Source: UBA966 sp046350355
GTDB taxonomy: Bacteria; Planctomycetota; Phycisphaerae; Phycisphaerales; SM1A02
NCBI GenBank assembly: GCA_046350355.1
Contig: JAXMAN010000003.1
Span: 310,001 to 374,000 of the forward strand
Length of the DNA stretch: 64,000 nucleotides
Direction of reading: 5' to 3'
The translations under genes were made by a program, and so were the position numbers. The notes beneath the pieces were generated by a model, which had not been told where the DNA came from, did no database searches, and was given only the letters and a program-made list of their open reading frames with translations. Positions within the stretch are counted from its first letter, which is position 1; every line of letters begins with the position of its first letter. Positions 7,752 to 17,031 of this stretch are shown in pieces.

Positions 7752-9482
7752 TCAGGCGGGGAGCTTGGCGAGGTCGCGGCCGACCTCCTCCATGAGCTCG
7801 CCCATCGTGTCGGGGCCGAAGCTGAACTTCAGGCCGGAGGCGCGGAAGAGCTCGGGCAGCGGGCGGCTGCCGCCCAGCGAGAGGCCGCGCTTGTAGTTGG
7901 CGAGCGCCTGCGCGGGGTCGCGGCGCGCCTGCAGCCACATCTGCAGCGCGCCGATCTGCGCGATGCCGTACTCGATGTAGTAGAAGGGGATGCCGAAGAC
8001 GTGGAGCTGCCGGTGCCAGAGTGTGCGCAGCGCCTCCTCGTAGCCGCTCCAGTCCACGGCCGCGCCGAAGCGGTCGTTGAGGTGGAGCCAGTACTGCTCG
8101 CGGTCCTTGCGCGTGTGCGTCGGGTGCAGGTAGATCCAGTGCTGGAAGGCGTCGATGGTCGCGATCCAGGGGAGCGTGGTGCTCAGCCCCTCGAGGTGGT
8201 CGCGGCGCGCGCGGTCGGCGTCGACGGGCGAGTAGAAGGCGTCCAGGTGCGGGAAGGTGAGCAGCTCCATGCTCATGCTCGCGACCTCGGCGAACTCCAT
8301 CGGGCTGCCGCGGTAGCCCACGAGCGGATCGTGCGCGCAGAGCAGGCTGTGGAAGGCATGGCCCGCCTCGTGCACCATCGTGATGACGTCGCGGTGCAGG
8401 CCCGCGGCGTTCATGAAGATGAAGGGCGTGCGGCTGCGCTGGCGCTGGTACTGGTAGCCGCCCGGCGCCTTGCCCTTGCGGCTCTCGAGGTCCAGGCAGT
8501 CGCCGGTGCGCATGCTGTCGAACATGCGGCCCAGCTCGGGATCCATGCGGTGGAAGATCGCGCTGCTGCGGTCGACGAGCTCCGCGGCGGTGGAGAAGGG
8601 CGAGAGCGGCGCGCGGCCGTGCAGGTCCACCTTCAGGTCCCAGGGACGCAGCGGCGAGACGCCCAGCGACTTCGCGCGCTCGGCGTTGAGCTGGCGCAGC
8701 AGGGGGACGCAGACCTTCTCGGCGCCCTCGTGGAAGCGCTCGCAGTCCGCGGGCGTGTAGTCGAAGCGCTGCATGCGCGCGTGCTGGTAGTCGCGGAAGT
8801 TCGGGAAGCCCGCGTTCAGCGCGATCTGGTGGCGCAGGCGGATCATCTGGTCGAAGAGGTCGTTGATCTGGTCCGCGTCGCGCAGGCGGCGCTGCGCGAC
8901 CGCCTCCCAGCTCTTCTGGCGGCGCGTGCGGTCGGTCTCCTCCAGGAAGCGCGCCATCTGCGGCAGCGTGCGCTCCTGGCCCTCGAACTCGACGGTCATC
9001 GCGCCGTTGATCTCGCTGTACTTCTGGTCGAGCTTGGTCGACTCGGTCTCCAGCGGGATGTTCGCCTCGCGGAAGATCTCGACGGAGCGGCGCATCGCGC
9101 GCAGCAGCACGCCGTAGCGCGTCTGGTCGAGCTGGCCGGCGAAGGGGCACTCGGCGATCTTGCGGTCCAGCGCGAAGCCGACCTTCTTGAGCTCGGGCTC
9201 CACCGTCTCGACGAACTCGAGGTAGCGCTTGCGCGCGAGCTCGTCGTCGGTGTGGCGGGTCATCGAGATGTACAGGTTCGCGGCGGCCTCCTCGGCGGCG
9301 GCGTCCAGCTCGCTGCGGTCCAGGAGCAGGCGCTCGAGCGCGGCGGCGTCGTGGACCGTCCGGCCCACGAGCTGGCTGTAGTAGGGCTCCAGCGCCTCCC
9401 AGCGCGAGCCGTCCAGGTTCGCGGGGACGAAGGTGGAGGCGGGGGCGTGCGAGGCGGGCTTGTTGCTCGTGCTGGAGGACAT
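7752..9482 (-). CDS. M3-family oligoendopeptidase (PepF/thimet type)
   Basis: This 576-residue zinc metallopeptidase has HEAGHAFH at about residue 370, the M3 HExxH site, with a downstream Glu in FAEVASMSMELL. The N-terminal helical region (LDQKYSEINGAMTVEF) matches the PepF/thimet fold. It probably degrades short peptides in the cytoplasm, as no signal peptide is present. The start is the ATG followed by a Ser/Ala-rich leader; a GGAG sits 6-7 nt upstream of it and a TACCAT box about 38 nt upstream. Confidence 0.85.
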   Translation of the reverse strand: MSSSTSNKPASHAPASTFVPANLDGSRWEALEPYYSQLVGRTVHDAAALERLLLDRSELDAAAEEAAANLYISMTRHTDDELARKRYLEFVETVEPELKKVGFALDRKIAECPFAGQLDQTRYGVLLRAMRRSVEIFREANIPLETESTKLDQKYSEINGAMTVEFEGQERTLPQMARFLEETDRTRRQKSWEAVAQRRLRDADQINDLFDQMIRLRHQIALNAGFPNFRDYQHARMQRFDYTPADCERFHEGAEKVCVPLLRQLNAERAKSLGVSPLRPWDLKVDLHGRAPLSPFSTAAELVDRSSAIFHRMDPELGRMFDSMRTGDCLDLESRKGKAPGGYQYQRQRSRTPFIFMNAAGLHRDVITMVHEAGHAFHSLLCAHDPLVGYRGSPMEFAEVASMSMELLTFPHLDAFYSPVDADRARRDHLEGLSTTLPWIATIDAFQHWIYLHPTHTRKDREQYWLHLNDRFGAAVDWSGYEEALRTLWHRQLHVFGIPFYYIEYGIAQIGALQMWLQARRDPAQALANYKRGLSLGGSRPLPELFRASGLKFSFGPDTMGELMEEVGRDLAKLPA

Positions 9483-9543
9483 CGGAAGCTCCGTGGAGGG
9501 GCCGTTCGGGTGGATCGGGAATGGTACCCCCCAGCGCGGGCGG

Positions 9544-10443
9544 TCAGGCGGGATTCGCGATCGTGGCCGCGACCGCGGGCAGCAGCGTCCGCTCGCGCAC
9601 CTGCTCCGCGAAGAGGTCCGCCTCCAGGCGCCCCGTGCAGAGGAAATAAAGTGTGCTCCCGCTGCCGCTGACGTGGACCGCGCGCCCCGTCGCCTCGGCG
9701 ATGCGCTCGATCGCCCCCGCGAGTTCCGGGGCGACCGCGATCGCCGGCGCCGCGAGGTCGTTGAAGGGCGCGTCGTGGCGCACGGTCGCACCCGCGGCGA
9801 GCGCGCGCACGCGCTGCGCGGCGAGCGCCGCGTCCGGACGCATGCGGTCGAAGGCGCCGTAGACGGGGCCCGTCGGGCACGCGGCGCGCGGGAAGACGAG
9901 CACCGCGTGCAGGTCGGGCAGGCGCTCGTGGTGCTCGAGCCGCTCGCCGAGTCCCTCGACGATCGCGCTGCCGCCGCGCACCAGGAAGGGCACGTCGCTG
10001 CCGAGGCCGCGCGCGATCTCCGCGAGCTCCGCCTCGTCCAGCCCGAGCCCGTGCAGCGCGTTCACGCCGCGCAGCATCGCGGCCGCGTTGCTCGATCCGC
10101 CGCCGAGTCCGCCGCCGACGGGGATGCGCTTCTCGAGCTTCATGCGCAGCGGCAGCGGGCGCCCCGCGCGCTCCTGCAGCGCCAGGTGCGCGCGCACCGC
10201 GAGGTCCTTCTGGATCGGCCAGTCGATCTCGCTGGTGCGCGGCGCGTCCGCCGCCCAGACGATCGCGTAGAGCGAGTCGCGCCCCGCCTCCAGCCGCGTC
10301 AGGTGCAGGTCGTCCGCGAAGTCCGTCGTCACCATCCAGCTCGCGATGGGATGCATGCGGTCCGCGCCCGGCGGACCGACGCTCAGCGCCAGGTTGAGCT
10401 TCGCGGGGCAGCGGACGAGGATCTGGCGCGCGCGATCGGACAC
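9544..10443 (-). CDS. ispE: 4-diphosphocytidyl-2-C-methyl-D-erythritol kinase
   Basis: This 299-residue GHMP kinase phosphorylates CDP-methylerythritol in the non-mevalonate isoprenoid pathway. It shows the N-terminal CPAKLNLAL motif (residues 9-17) and the ATP-binding loop GGGLGGGSSNAAA near residues 112-124, plus the C-terminal SGSGSTLY motif. The start codon is GTG, 6 nt downstream of a TACGCT box. It is divergent from nadA with only 35 bp between start codons. Confidence 0.92.
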   Translation of the reverse strand: MSDRARQILVRCPAKLNLALSVGPPGADRMHPIASWMVTTDFADDLHLTRLEAGRDSLYAIVWAADAPRTSEIDWPIQKDLAVRAHLALQERAGRPLPLRMKLEKRIPVGGGLGGGSSNAAAMLRGVNALHGLGLDEAELAEIARGLGSDVPFLVRGGSAIVEGLGERLEHHERLPDLHAVLVFPRAACPTGPVYGAFDRMRPDAALAAQRVRALAAGATVRHDAPFNDLAAPAIAVAPELAGAIERIAEATGRAVHVSGSGSTLYFLCTGRLEADLFAEQVRERTLLPAVAATIANPA

Positions 10444-10449
10444 GCCGCA

Positions 10450-10455
10450 AGCGTA
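10450..10455 (-). promoter_or_regulatory. -10-like box TACGCT of ispE, 6 nt before GTG
   Basis: TACGCT on the minus strand ends 6 nt before the ispE GTG at 10443. No Shine-Dalgarno site is present. It lies 11 bp from the opposing nadA box, so the two promoters face away from each other within 23 bp. Confidence 0.5.
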
Positions 10456-10466
10456 GCCGCGCCGCC

Positions 10467-10472
10467 TACACT
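10467..10472 (+). promoter_or_regulatory. -10-like box TACACT of nadA, 6 nt before ATG
   Basis: TACACT ends 6 nt before the nadA ATG at 10479, with no Shine-Dalgarno sequence. Confidence 0.5.
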
Positions 10473-10478
10473 CACGCG

Positions 10479-11711
10479 ATGCTGTGGCAGCCCGCGTTGC
10501 CTGACCGATACCTGCGCCTCTCCGACCAGGAGCTGGCCGACGGCATCCGCGCGCGCAAGGCGCAGCTCGGGGACCAGCTCCTCGTCCTGGGCCACCACTA
10601 CCAGCAGGACGACGTCGTCCAGCACGCGGACCTCACGGGCGACAGCCTCAAGCTCAGCCAGATGGCCGCGGAGGAGGCCGCCCGCCGCGGCAGCCGGTTC
10701 ATCGTCTTCTGCGGCGTGCACTTCATGGCCGAGACGGCCGACATCCTGACCGACGACTCCGTGCGCGTCATCCTGCCCGACCTCTCCGCCGGCTGCTCGA
10801 TGGCCGACATGGCGCAGTACGACGAGGCGGTCGAGGCGTGGGAGACGATCCAGCGCGCGATCGCGCCGCGCACGCGCGTCGTGCCGATCACCTACGTGAA
10901 CTCGAGCGCCGCGATCAAGGCGTTCGTCGGTTCCAAGGGCGGCGCCTGCTGCACCAGCTCCAACGCGCAGCAGGTCTTCGAGTGGGCGATGCGCGGCGGC
11001 GACGAGCCGCTCGCCAAGGGCGAGCAGGTGAAGATCCTCTTCCTGCCGGACCAGCACCTCGGTCGCAACACCGCCAAGCGCAAGGGCTTCGTCACGGAGC
11101 TCGACGCGACGCCGGCGAAGCCCGCGCAGACGGCGCTCTGGGATCCGCGCCTGCCCTCGGGCGGGCTGGAGGACGCGGCGATCCGCGACGCGAAGGTGCT
11201 CCTGTGGGCGGGCCACTGCAGCGTGCACAAGCTCTTCCGTCCCGAGCATGTCGCGCAAGTGCGCGCGCAGAACGCGAAGGAGGGCGGGATCACCGTGCTG
11301 GTGCATCCCGAGTGCGCGCAGGAGGTCGTGGACATCGCGGACCTCGCGGGCTCGACGGAGTACATCATCCGCACGGTGGAGGAGGCGCCCGCGGGTTCGC
11401 GCTGGGCGGTCGCCACCGAGGTGCACCTGGTGAACCGCATCGCCGCGCGCGCCGCCGGGCGCGGCGTCTTCGTGCGCATGCTCAGCGACTGCCAGTGCCT
11501 GTGCACCACGATGTACCGCATCGATCCGCAGCACCTGCTCTGGACGCTGGACAATCTTGCGGAGGGCAAGGTGGTCAACGAGATCCGCGTCCACCCGCAG
11601 GCGCGGCAGCTCGCGCGCCTGGCGCTGGAGCGCATGCTGCGCAATGCCGCGCCCGCCCCCGCCGCGAAGGGCCAGCGCGCGCCGGAACGCGGCGCACCCC
11701 TCGTAGACTGA
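10479..11711 (+). CDS. nadA: Quinolinate synthase A
   Basis: The 410-residue product is the [4Fe-4S] enzyme that condenses iminoaspartate with dihydroxyacetone phosphate to quinolinate in de novo NAD synthesis. Visible family features are LGHHYQQDDVVQHAD near the N-terminus, FCGVHFMAETADIL, cluster cysteines in GACCTSSNAQQ, HPECAQEV and CQCLCTTMYRI, and FLPDQHLGRN. The length is on the long side, with an Ala/Pro-rich C-terminal extension. nadB and nadC are not in the window. The next gene starts 4 nt after its stop. Confidence 0.93.
   Translation: MLWQPALPDRYLRLSDQELADGIRARKAQLGDQLLVLGHHYQQDDVVQHADLTGDSLKLSQMAAEEAARRGSRFIVFCGVHFMAETADILTDDSVRVILPDLSAGCSMADMAQYDEAVEAWETIQRAIAPRTRVVPITYVNSSAAIKAFVGSKGGACCTSSNAQQVFEWAMRGGDEPLAKGEQVKILFLPDQHLGRNTAKRKGFVTELDATPAKPAQTALWDPRLPSGGLEDAAIRDAKVLLWAGHCSVHKLFRPEHVAQVRAQNAKEGGITVLVHPECAQEVVDIADLAGSTEYIIRTVEEAPAGSRWAVATEVHLVNRIAARAAGRGVFVRMLSDCQCLCTTMYRIDPQHLLWTLDNLAEGKVVNEIRVHPQARQLARLALERMLRNAAPAPAAKGQRAPERGAPLVD
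11704..11709 (+). promoter_or_regulatory. -10-like box TAGACT, 6 nt before GTG
   Basis: TAGACT overlaps the end of nadA and ends 6 nt before the GTG at 11716. It suggests the large downstream gene can be transcribed on its own, starting at its first codon. Confidence 0.4.
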
Positions 11712-11715
11712 GGGC

Positions 11716-14700
11716 GTGAGCGACTCCACCCTTTCGACCGACGCCGAACCCGCGCCGCGCCACCGCGCGCGCTTCGTGCTGCTCGTCATCGCCGGCATCG
11801 TGGCCCTGCTGGCCATCGCCGTCGCGATGCTGCCGACCTTCATCTCCTGGGGCATGCTCGATGGCAAGGTCGTGCGCACCGTCGGCGCCGCCGTGCACGG
11901 CAAGGTGACCCTCGAGGGCATCGACGCGAGCTGGGCGAGCGGCATGGGCATCCGCGGGCTGGTGATCGACGACACCGAGCATGGCAACCGCATCGAGGTG
12001 AGCGCCTCGGTCGAGCAGGGGCTCTGGGAGCTCTTCACCGCCGGCATCCGCGGCCTCGACGTCCACCTGAAGGGGAGCGTGCACACGCGGCGACTCGCCG
12101 ACGGATCGCTCGCGCTCGCGAAGCTTCCGCGCCCGGTGCTCACCGAGGCGAGCAGCTCCTCCGGCGGCTCGTCGCCGGTGCATGTGGAGGTCGATCCCTC
12201 GCTGCCGGCGGGGACCTCGATCAACCTCTTCCTTGACGGCATCACCGTGCAGGTCGACGATCCCGCGGGCGCCGTCGCCGCGGCGGTGCGCGACGTGAAG
12301 GGATCCCTCGAGCTCAACGCCGGCGGCAAGACGGGCGTGACGCTCGCGGGCACGACGCAGGTGGGCCAGACCTCGGGAAGCTTCGAGCTGTCCGCGAGCG
12401 CCGACAAGCTGGTGGACGCGAACGGCCGCATCGTCTACGAGCGCACGCCGGCGACGCTGCGCGCGAAGGCGAGCGGGCTCTCCTTCGACGCGGGCGGCCT
12501 GGCGATGCGCGTGGCGGACCTCGATGTCGACGTCACAAGCCAGGATCTCACCGGCGCGGTCGACGCGAAGGCGACGGTGCACGCGTCCGTCGACGGCGGC
12601 GCGCCGACCTCGCTCGAGATGCAGCTTCGCGCGGCGCGGCTGCTGGATTCCAAGGGCAAGTTCGTCTTCGACCTCGGCGGCCTCTCGGGCACCGTGCGCG
12701 CGGAGGGCGTCCCGACGGCGCCGCTGCAGCGCTTCCTGGAGGGGACGCCGGTCGTGCTTGCGCGCGACCTGGGGCCGACCGTCTCGCTGAACGCGAGCTT
12801 CGCCGACGCGACCGGCTCCGGCATCCGCATCGACGCGCGCAGCGAGCGCGCGACGCTGCGCGCCGAGGGCGCGGTCGATCCCGCCACTCGCGCGGCGACG
12901 CTGCGCACCGTCGCGCTGGAGGCGACCGTCGATCCGGCGCTGCTGCGCGCGGCCGCGGGCATCGAGCTGCGCGCGCCCGCGCGCGTCACGCTCAACGCGA
13001 CCGACCTGCTGGTCCCGCCCGCCGCGGCGGACGGCTCCTTTCCGGTGAACGCGCTGCGCTTCCAGGCGCAGGCGCGCGTGGAGCTCGCGGGCATGCGCGT
13101 GCCCGGACCCGATGGACTGGTCGACGTCGCCGTCGACGCGATCGGCGTCACCGTCGGCGCCGCGCCGCTGGGCAGCGCCATCGACATCGACCTCACCGCG
13201 CACGCCTCGGCCGCCGCGAGCGGCCCCAGCGCGCGCGATCCGATGAACCTCGCCGCGGAGCTGCGCGCCGGCGGCGCGCTGGGCTGGCACGGCATGCTGC
13301 GCGCGCGCGCGATCCCGTGCGCGCTGCTGGATCCGTGGGTGCCCGCGTCGGTGCACCTGGTGCCCAGCCGCGATCTGGGCGCGGAGATCCGCACCGTCGA
13401 CGCGCGCGTCGCCGCGGGCGACGCGCCCGCGATCGTGCTCTCGGTCGAGTCGGATTCGCTGGGCGTGCGCGCCACCGGCACCGTCGGCGCGGACGGCGCG
13501 ACCGCGATCAGCGGCGCGCGCGTGGACCTGCGCCGCGTGCGTCCGGAGCTGCTCGCCGCCTTCGGCGTGCCGGTCGAGCAGGCGATCGACGCCTCGCTGG
13601 TCGTGCGTTCGGCGACGCTGCCGCCGCGCCAGGCCTTCGACGTGGGCAAGGTCGCCCTCGATGGCGAGCTGACGGTGAACTCCGCGGGCGCGCGGCAGAT
13701 GGCGGTCGCGCGGCCGCCCGCCGCGGGGGGCGCTCCTGCCGCCGGCGCGGCGCCCGCTGCCGGCCCCGAAGTTCCGTTCCAGGTCCGCCTCTCGGGCGAA
13801 GGCGCGCAGGCGCGCCGCATCGCCCTGGCGGGCGTGCGCGTCGGCATCGCCACGCCCGCGCTCGCGCAGGAAGTCGCGCTCCAGGTCGCCGCGCGCGTCG
13901 ACGACATGCCGGTGCAGGCGCAGCTTTCCGCGAAGGGGCTCCTGCGCGCCGGCGCCAATGGCGCGCTCGCGCTCGACCTCGAGGGCGCGCGCATGCAGGC
14001 GACGGCGACCGTCTCGGAGATCACCGCGCAGCGCGTGGGCCGCGAGGTCCCCGCGCTCGCGGCCATCGCGCCGCAGGTGGGCGACGGACGCTTCAGCCTC
14101 GCCGCCGGGCTCGAGGGCTCGCTGCTGGACGGCACCGCGACGCTCGCGCTCGACTCGGGCGCGCGCACGCCGACGCCCGCGCAGGCGCGCCTCACCGCGA
14201 AGCTCGCGCGCGAGTCGATCGAGGCCAGCGGCACCGTCTCGGTGGTCGCGACCTCCGCGCTCGTCGCCGCCGCCGCGCCGGGCACGACGATCGCGCTCGC
14301 CGCGCCCGCGCCGGTGGAGCTGGCGATCGCGCCCATCACGCTGCAGCGCACCGGCCCCTGGGCGGTCGAGCCGCCGAAGCAGGCGCAGGTCCGCGCCTCG
14401 CTCGCGAAGCTGCACCTCATGAAGGTCCCCGGCCTCGTGGGCGAGCCGGTGCTCGAGGGCACCGCGCTCGACGCGACCGTCGCGCTCGCGGGCGGCACGG
14501 CGATCCGCACCACGCTCTCCACCGCGATCGCCAGCGCGCGCGCGGGTGCGCAGCCCGCGCCCGTCGCGAAGCTCGCGCTCACCGGCGGCTGGAGCGCCGG
14601 CGACGCCAGGACTGCGCCGCGCTGGGACGCGGACATGCAGGTCAGCGACCTGCAGGGCGCCGCGCTCGCGACGCTCGTCGACCTCGGCGACGCGGGCGGC

Positions 14701-16350
14701 GAGATCGGCGCCGGCGGCTCCGCGAAGGTGAAGGTGCGCTCGGATGCGCCGGGCGCGATCGCCTTCGATGTCGACAGCACCATCCCGCGCCTGCGTGCGG
14801 TGCTGCGCGGCGACCTCACCAACGAGGTGCTCACGCTGCGCGACAGCTCGCTCGCGCTTTCGCTGCCGGGCCCGAGCGTCGTCGCCTACCTCAACGGGCA
14901 GGCGGCGCGCGCGGCGAAGGCGGCCGATCCGAACAAGCCCGCGCCGCGCCCCTGGAAGAGCGCCGGCCCGCTCGAGGTGAACGCCGAGATCCCGAACCTG
15001 CGCATGGATGTCGTTCCCACGCGCGCGCCCGCCTCCACCGGCGAACCCGCCCCCGCGGCGCCCGACGCGCCTGTGCCCGCCGCCGCCGCGCCGAGCTTCC
15101 AGCTCCCCGCGGGCTTCGCGGCCGTCGCGCGCATCGGCGTGAAGCCGATCCAGCTCGTGCCCACGGAGGGCGCGCCCATCTCCATCGAGGCCGCGACGCT
15201 CGTCGCCGACGCCCCCGGCCTGGGCAAGCCCGCCTCGCTGCAGATCGACGGGGGCATCATCGGCCCCGACGGCAAGCGCGCGCCGCTCACCGTGCGCGCG
15301 ACGCTCAAGGACTGGAGCCGCGAGGACGGCAGCGTCGACTTCAAGCGCATGCAGGTGGACGCGACCGCGAAGGCGGAGTCCGCCTCCACCGGCGTCGTCG
15401 GCGCGCTCATGGGCAAGGGCAACGAGCTCGCCGAGGCGCTCGGCCCGACCGCGACGCTCGACGCGAGCATCCGCTCCACCGGCCCCGGCGCGGCGATGGC
15501 GCAGGCCTCGCTCACCTCGAAGTACCTGCAGATCGCGGCGCCGCAGGTGGAGATCAAGGACGGCTTCGCGATCATCGTGCCCGCGAAGCCGCTGCGCGCG
15601 GAGTTCATCCCGAGCGATCCGCTGCGCGAGCGCCTGCTCGAGCCGATCAACCCGATCTTCAAGGACGTCCGCCTGGCCGACGAGAAGAAGCCGATCGTCT
15701 TCGAGGCGACGGCGCTGCGCTGGCCCTTCGACGGCGACTACGCCAAGTGCGACGGGCAGTTCGACCTGGTCGTGGGCGACGTCCTCATCGAGCGCAATCC
15801 CTCCAACGAGGTGCTCAACCTGCTCAAGGTCTTCCAGGGCCAGCAGGGCAAGCCCGTCGAGGGACGCATCGATCCGCTGAAGGTGAGCGTCGCGCGGGGC
15901 CAGCTCAAGTACAGCGACTTCAACGTCGGCATCGAGAAGCAGGGCAACTCCTGGGTCACGCGCCTGATCTTCAGCGGCGACGTGGACCTCACGCGCAAGC
16001 CGCCCTTCGCGCGCTCGATCGCGGCGAACTACCCGCTCTCCTCCGTGGCGCGCTCGGTGATCAACCTGCTGCCCAACGAGGATGGCGGCGGCTCCGTCGC
16101 GGACGCGCTCAACGTGCTCAGCCTGGGCGCGACCGACGCGGTGCAGCTGCGCGTCACGCTGAAGGGCCCCCTCGGCGACGTCGACGGCAAGCCCGCGGTC
16201 ATGCAGCGCAAGGTGAAGGTCGTCTTCGACGCGCGCGCGCTCGGCGGCGGCGTCGGCGGCGCGGCCAAGGGCGCGGCCGAGGCGATCGGCGGCGCCATCG
16301 AGGACATCTTCGGGCGCAAGAAGAACAACAACAAGAAGAACGCGAAGTGA
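11716..16350 (+). CDS. Very large AsmA-like envelope protein
   Basis: The 1544-residue protein has a single N-terminal hydrophobic anchor (about residues 15-40, FVLLVIAGIVALLAIAV) and then more than 1400 residues of alternating strands rich in Ala, Asp, Val and Thr, the layout of AsmA/TamB-type proteins that bridge the inner and outer membranes. The last 250 residues are better conserved in character (GRIDPLKVSVARGQLKYSDF) and resemble an AsmA C-terminal region. A Lys/Asn-rich tail (RKKNNNKKNAK) ends it. Low-complexity Pro/Ala linkers occur near residues 670-690 and 1100-1120. It is inferred to act in lipid or envelope transport. Assignment rests on overall architecture, not on a catalytic motif. 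Confidence 0.6.
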   Translation: MSDSTLSTDAEPAPRHRARFVLLVIAGIVALLAIAVAMLPTFISWGMLDGKVVRTVGAAVHGKVTLEGIDASWASGMGIRGLVIDDTEHGNRIEVSASVEQGLWELFTAGIRGLDVHLKGSVHTRRLADGSLALAKLPRPVLTEASSSSGGSSPVHVEVDPSLPAGTSINLFLDGITVQVDDPAGAVAAAVRDVKGSLELNAGGKTGVTLAGTTQVGQTSGSFELSASADKLVDANGRIVYERTPATLRAKASGLSFDAGGLAMRVADLDVDVTSQDLTGAVDAKATVHASVDGGAPTSLEMQLRAARLLDSKGKFVFDLGGLSGTVRAEGVPTAPLQRFLEGTPVVLARDLGPTVSLNASFADATGSGIRIDARSERATLRAEGAVDPATRAATLRTVALEATVDPALLRAAAGIELRAPARVTLNATDLLVPPAAADGSFPVNALRFQAQARVELAGMRVPGPDGLVDVAVDAIGVTVGAAPLGSAIDIDLTAHASAAASGPSARDPMNLAAELRAGGALGWHGMLRARAIPCALLDPWVPASVHLVPSRDLGAEIRTVDARVAAGDAPAIVLSVESDSLGVRATGTVGADGATAISGARVDLRRVRPELLAAFGVPVEQAIDASLVVRSATLPPRQAFDVGKVALDGELTVNSAGARQMAVARPPAAGGAPAAGAAPAAGPEVPFQVRLSGEGAQARRIALAGVRVGIATPALAQEVALQVAARVDDMPVQAQLSAKGLLRAGANGALALDLEGARMQATATVSEITAQRVGREVPALAAIAPQVGDGRFSLAAGLEGSLLDGTATLALDSGARTPTPAQARLTAKLARESIEASGTVSVVATSALVAAAAPGTTIALAAPAPVELAIAPITLQRTGPWAVEPPKQAQVRASLAKLHLMKVPGLVGEPVLEGTALDATVALAGGTAIRTTLSTAIASARAGAQPAPVAKLALTGGWSAGDARTAPRWDADMQVSDLQGAALATLVDLGDAGGEIGAGGSAKVKVRSDAPGAIAFDVDSTIPRLRAVLRGDLTNEVLTLRDSSLALSLPGPSVVAYLNGQAARAAKAADPNKPAPRPWKSAGPLEVNAEIPNLRMDVVPTRAPASTGEPAPAAPDAPVPAAAAPSFQLPAGFAAVARIGVKPIQLVPTEGAPISIEAATLVADAPGLGKPASLQIDGGIIGPDGKRAPLTVRATLKDWSREDGSVDFKRMQVDATAKAESASTGVVGALMGKGNELAEALGPTATLDASIRSTGPGAAMAQASLTSKYLQIAAPQVEIKDGFAIIVPAKPLRAEFIPSDPLRERLLEPINPIFKDVRLADEKKPIVFEATALRWPFDGDYAKCDGQFDLVVGDVLIERNPSNEVLNLLKVFQGQQGKPVEGRIDPLKVSVARGQLKYSDFNVGIEKQGNSWVTRLIFSGDVDLTRKPPFARSIAANYPLSSVARSVINLLPNEDGGGSVADALNVLSLGATDAVQLRVTLKGPLGDVDGKPAVMQRKVKVVFDARALGGGVGGAAKGAAEAIGGAIEDIFGRKKNNNKKNAK

Positions 16351-16420
16351 GCCGCGCGCCGCGCGTGGCGCCGCCGCGCGCGCGTGCGCACGCGCCGTCA
16401 TCCCCCGCGCGCGCCGCGCG

Positions 16421-16978
16421 TCACATCGGCTTGTCGGCGATGGTCCGGTCGTACATCTCGAGAAGCTTCGTCTTGTCGAAGATCATCTCGTTGCGGCTCA
16501 TGCCCGTCACGTCGTAGACCGGCGTGAGCTCGATGGCGTCGCAGGGGCACGCCTCCTCGCACATCCCGCAGTAGATGCAGCGCAGCTCGTCGATGTCGAA
16601 CTGCTTCGGGTACTTCTCGCGGTCGGGCCAGGGGCTCGCGTCCGCGACGATGTGGATGCAGTGCGCGGGGCACGCCGTCTGGCACATGAAGCACGCGACG
16701 CACCGCACGCGGCCGTCCTCGTCCTTGTTCAGGCGGTGCACGCCGCGGAAGTGCGGCTTGTAGATGCCGCCGTCCTCGACGGAGCGGTGCTCGCGGCGCT
16801 GCTCGGGGTACTGGAGCACCCAGAGGGTGTCCTTGTTCGCGCCGTTGCGGCCGATGTTCTGGAAGCAGTGGCGAAGCGTCGTGCCAAGCCCCTTGAAGAC
16901 GTTCATCACATAGAGGCTCTCCGTGCGGTTGAGCTTCTTGGGCGTGACGTCGAGGATCTCGTTGTCGCGGATCGCCAT
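16421..16978 (-). CDS. nuoI: NADH-quinone oxidoreductase subunit I-like 2x[4Fe-4S] ferredoxin
   Basis: The 185-residue protein has two ferredoxin clusters typical of NuoI: CVACFMCQTACP near residues 93-104 and CIYCGMCEEACPCDAI near 133-148. The N-terminal amphipathic region (LNRTESLYVMNVFKGL) matches the peripheral-arm subunit that passes electrons from NuoG to NuoB. It stands alone here: no other nuo gene lies within the window. Spacing between the clusters is a little longer than in classical NuoI, so another 2[4Fe-4S] subunit of a related complex is possible. It converges on the AsmA-like gene. Confidence 0.75.
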   Translation of the reverse strand: MAIRDNEILDVTPKKLNRTESLYVMNVFKGLGTTLRHCFQNIGRNGANKDTLWVLQYPEQRREHRSVEDGGIYKPHFRGVHRLNKDEDGRVRCVACFMCQTACPAHCIHIVADASPWPDREKYPKQFDIDELRCIYCGMCEEACPCDAIELTPVYDVTGMSRNEMIFDKTKLLEMYDRTIADKPM

Positions 16979-16990
16979 GGGAGGGTGGCG

Positions 16991-16996
16991 ATTCTA
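16991..16996 (-). promoter_or_regulatory. -10-like box TAGAAT of nuoI, 12 nt before ATG
   Basis: TAGAAT on the minus strand is a good match to a sigma-70 -10 element. It ends 12 nt before the ATG at 16978, giving an expected 5' leader of only about 5 nt. Confidence 0.5.
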
Positions 16997-17019
16997 GGCC
17001 AGCGCGGGGGGCAGGCGTG

Positions 17020-17025
17020 TACCCT
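17020..17025 (+). promoter_or_regulatory. -10-like box TACCCT at the head of the ATP synthase operon
   Basis: TACCCT ends 6 nt before the ATG at 17032. It is the only promoter-like site seen at the start of the atp gene run. Confidence 0.45.
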
Positions 17026-17031
17026 CCGGCG

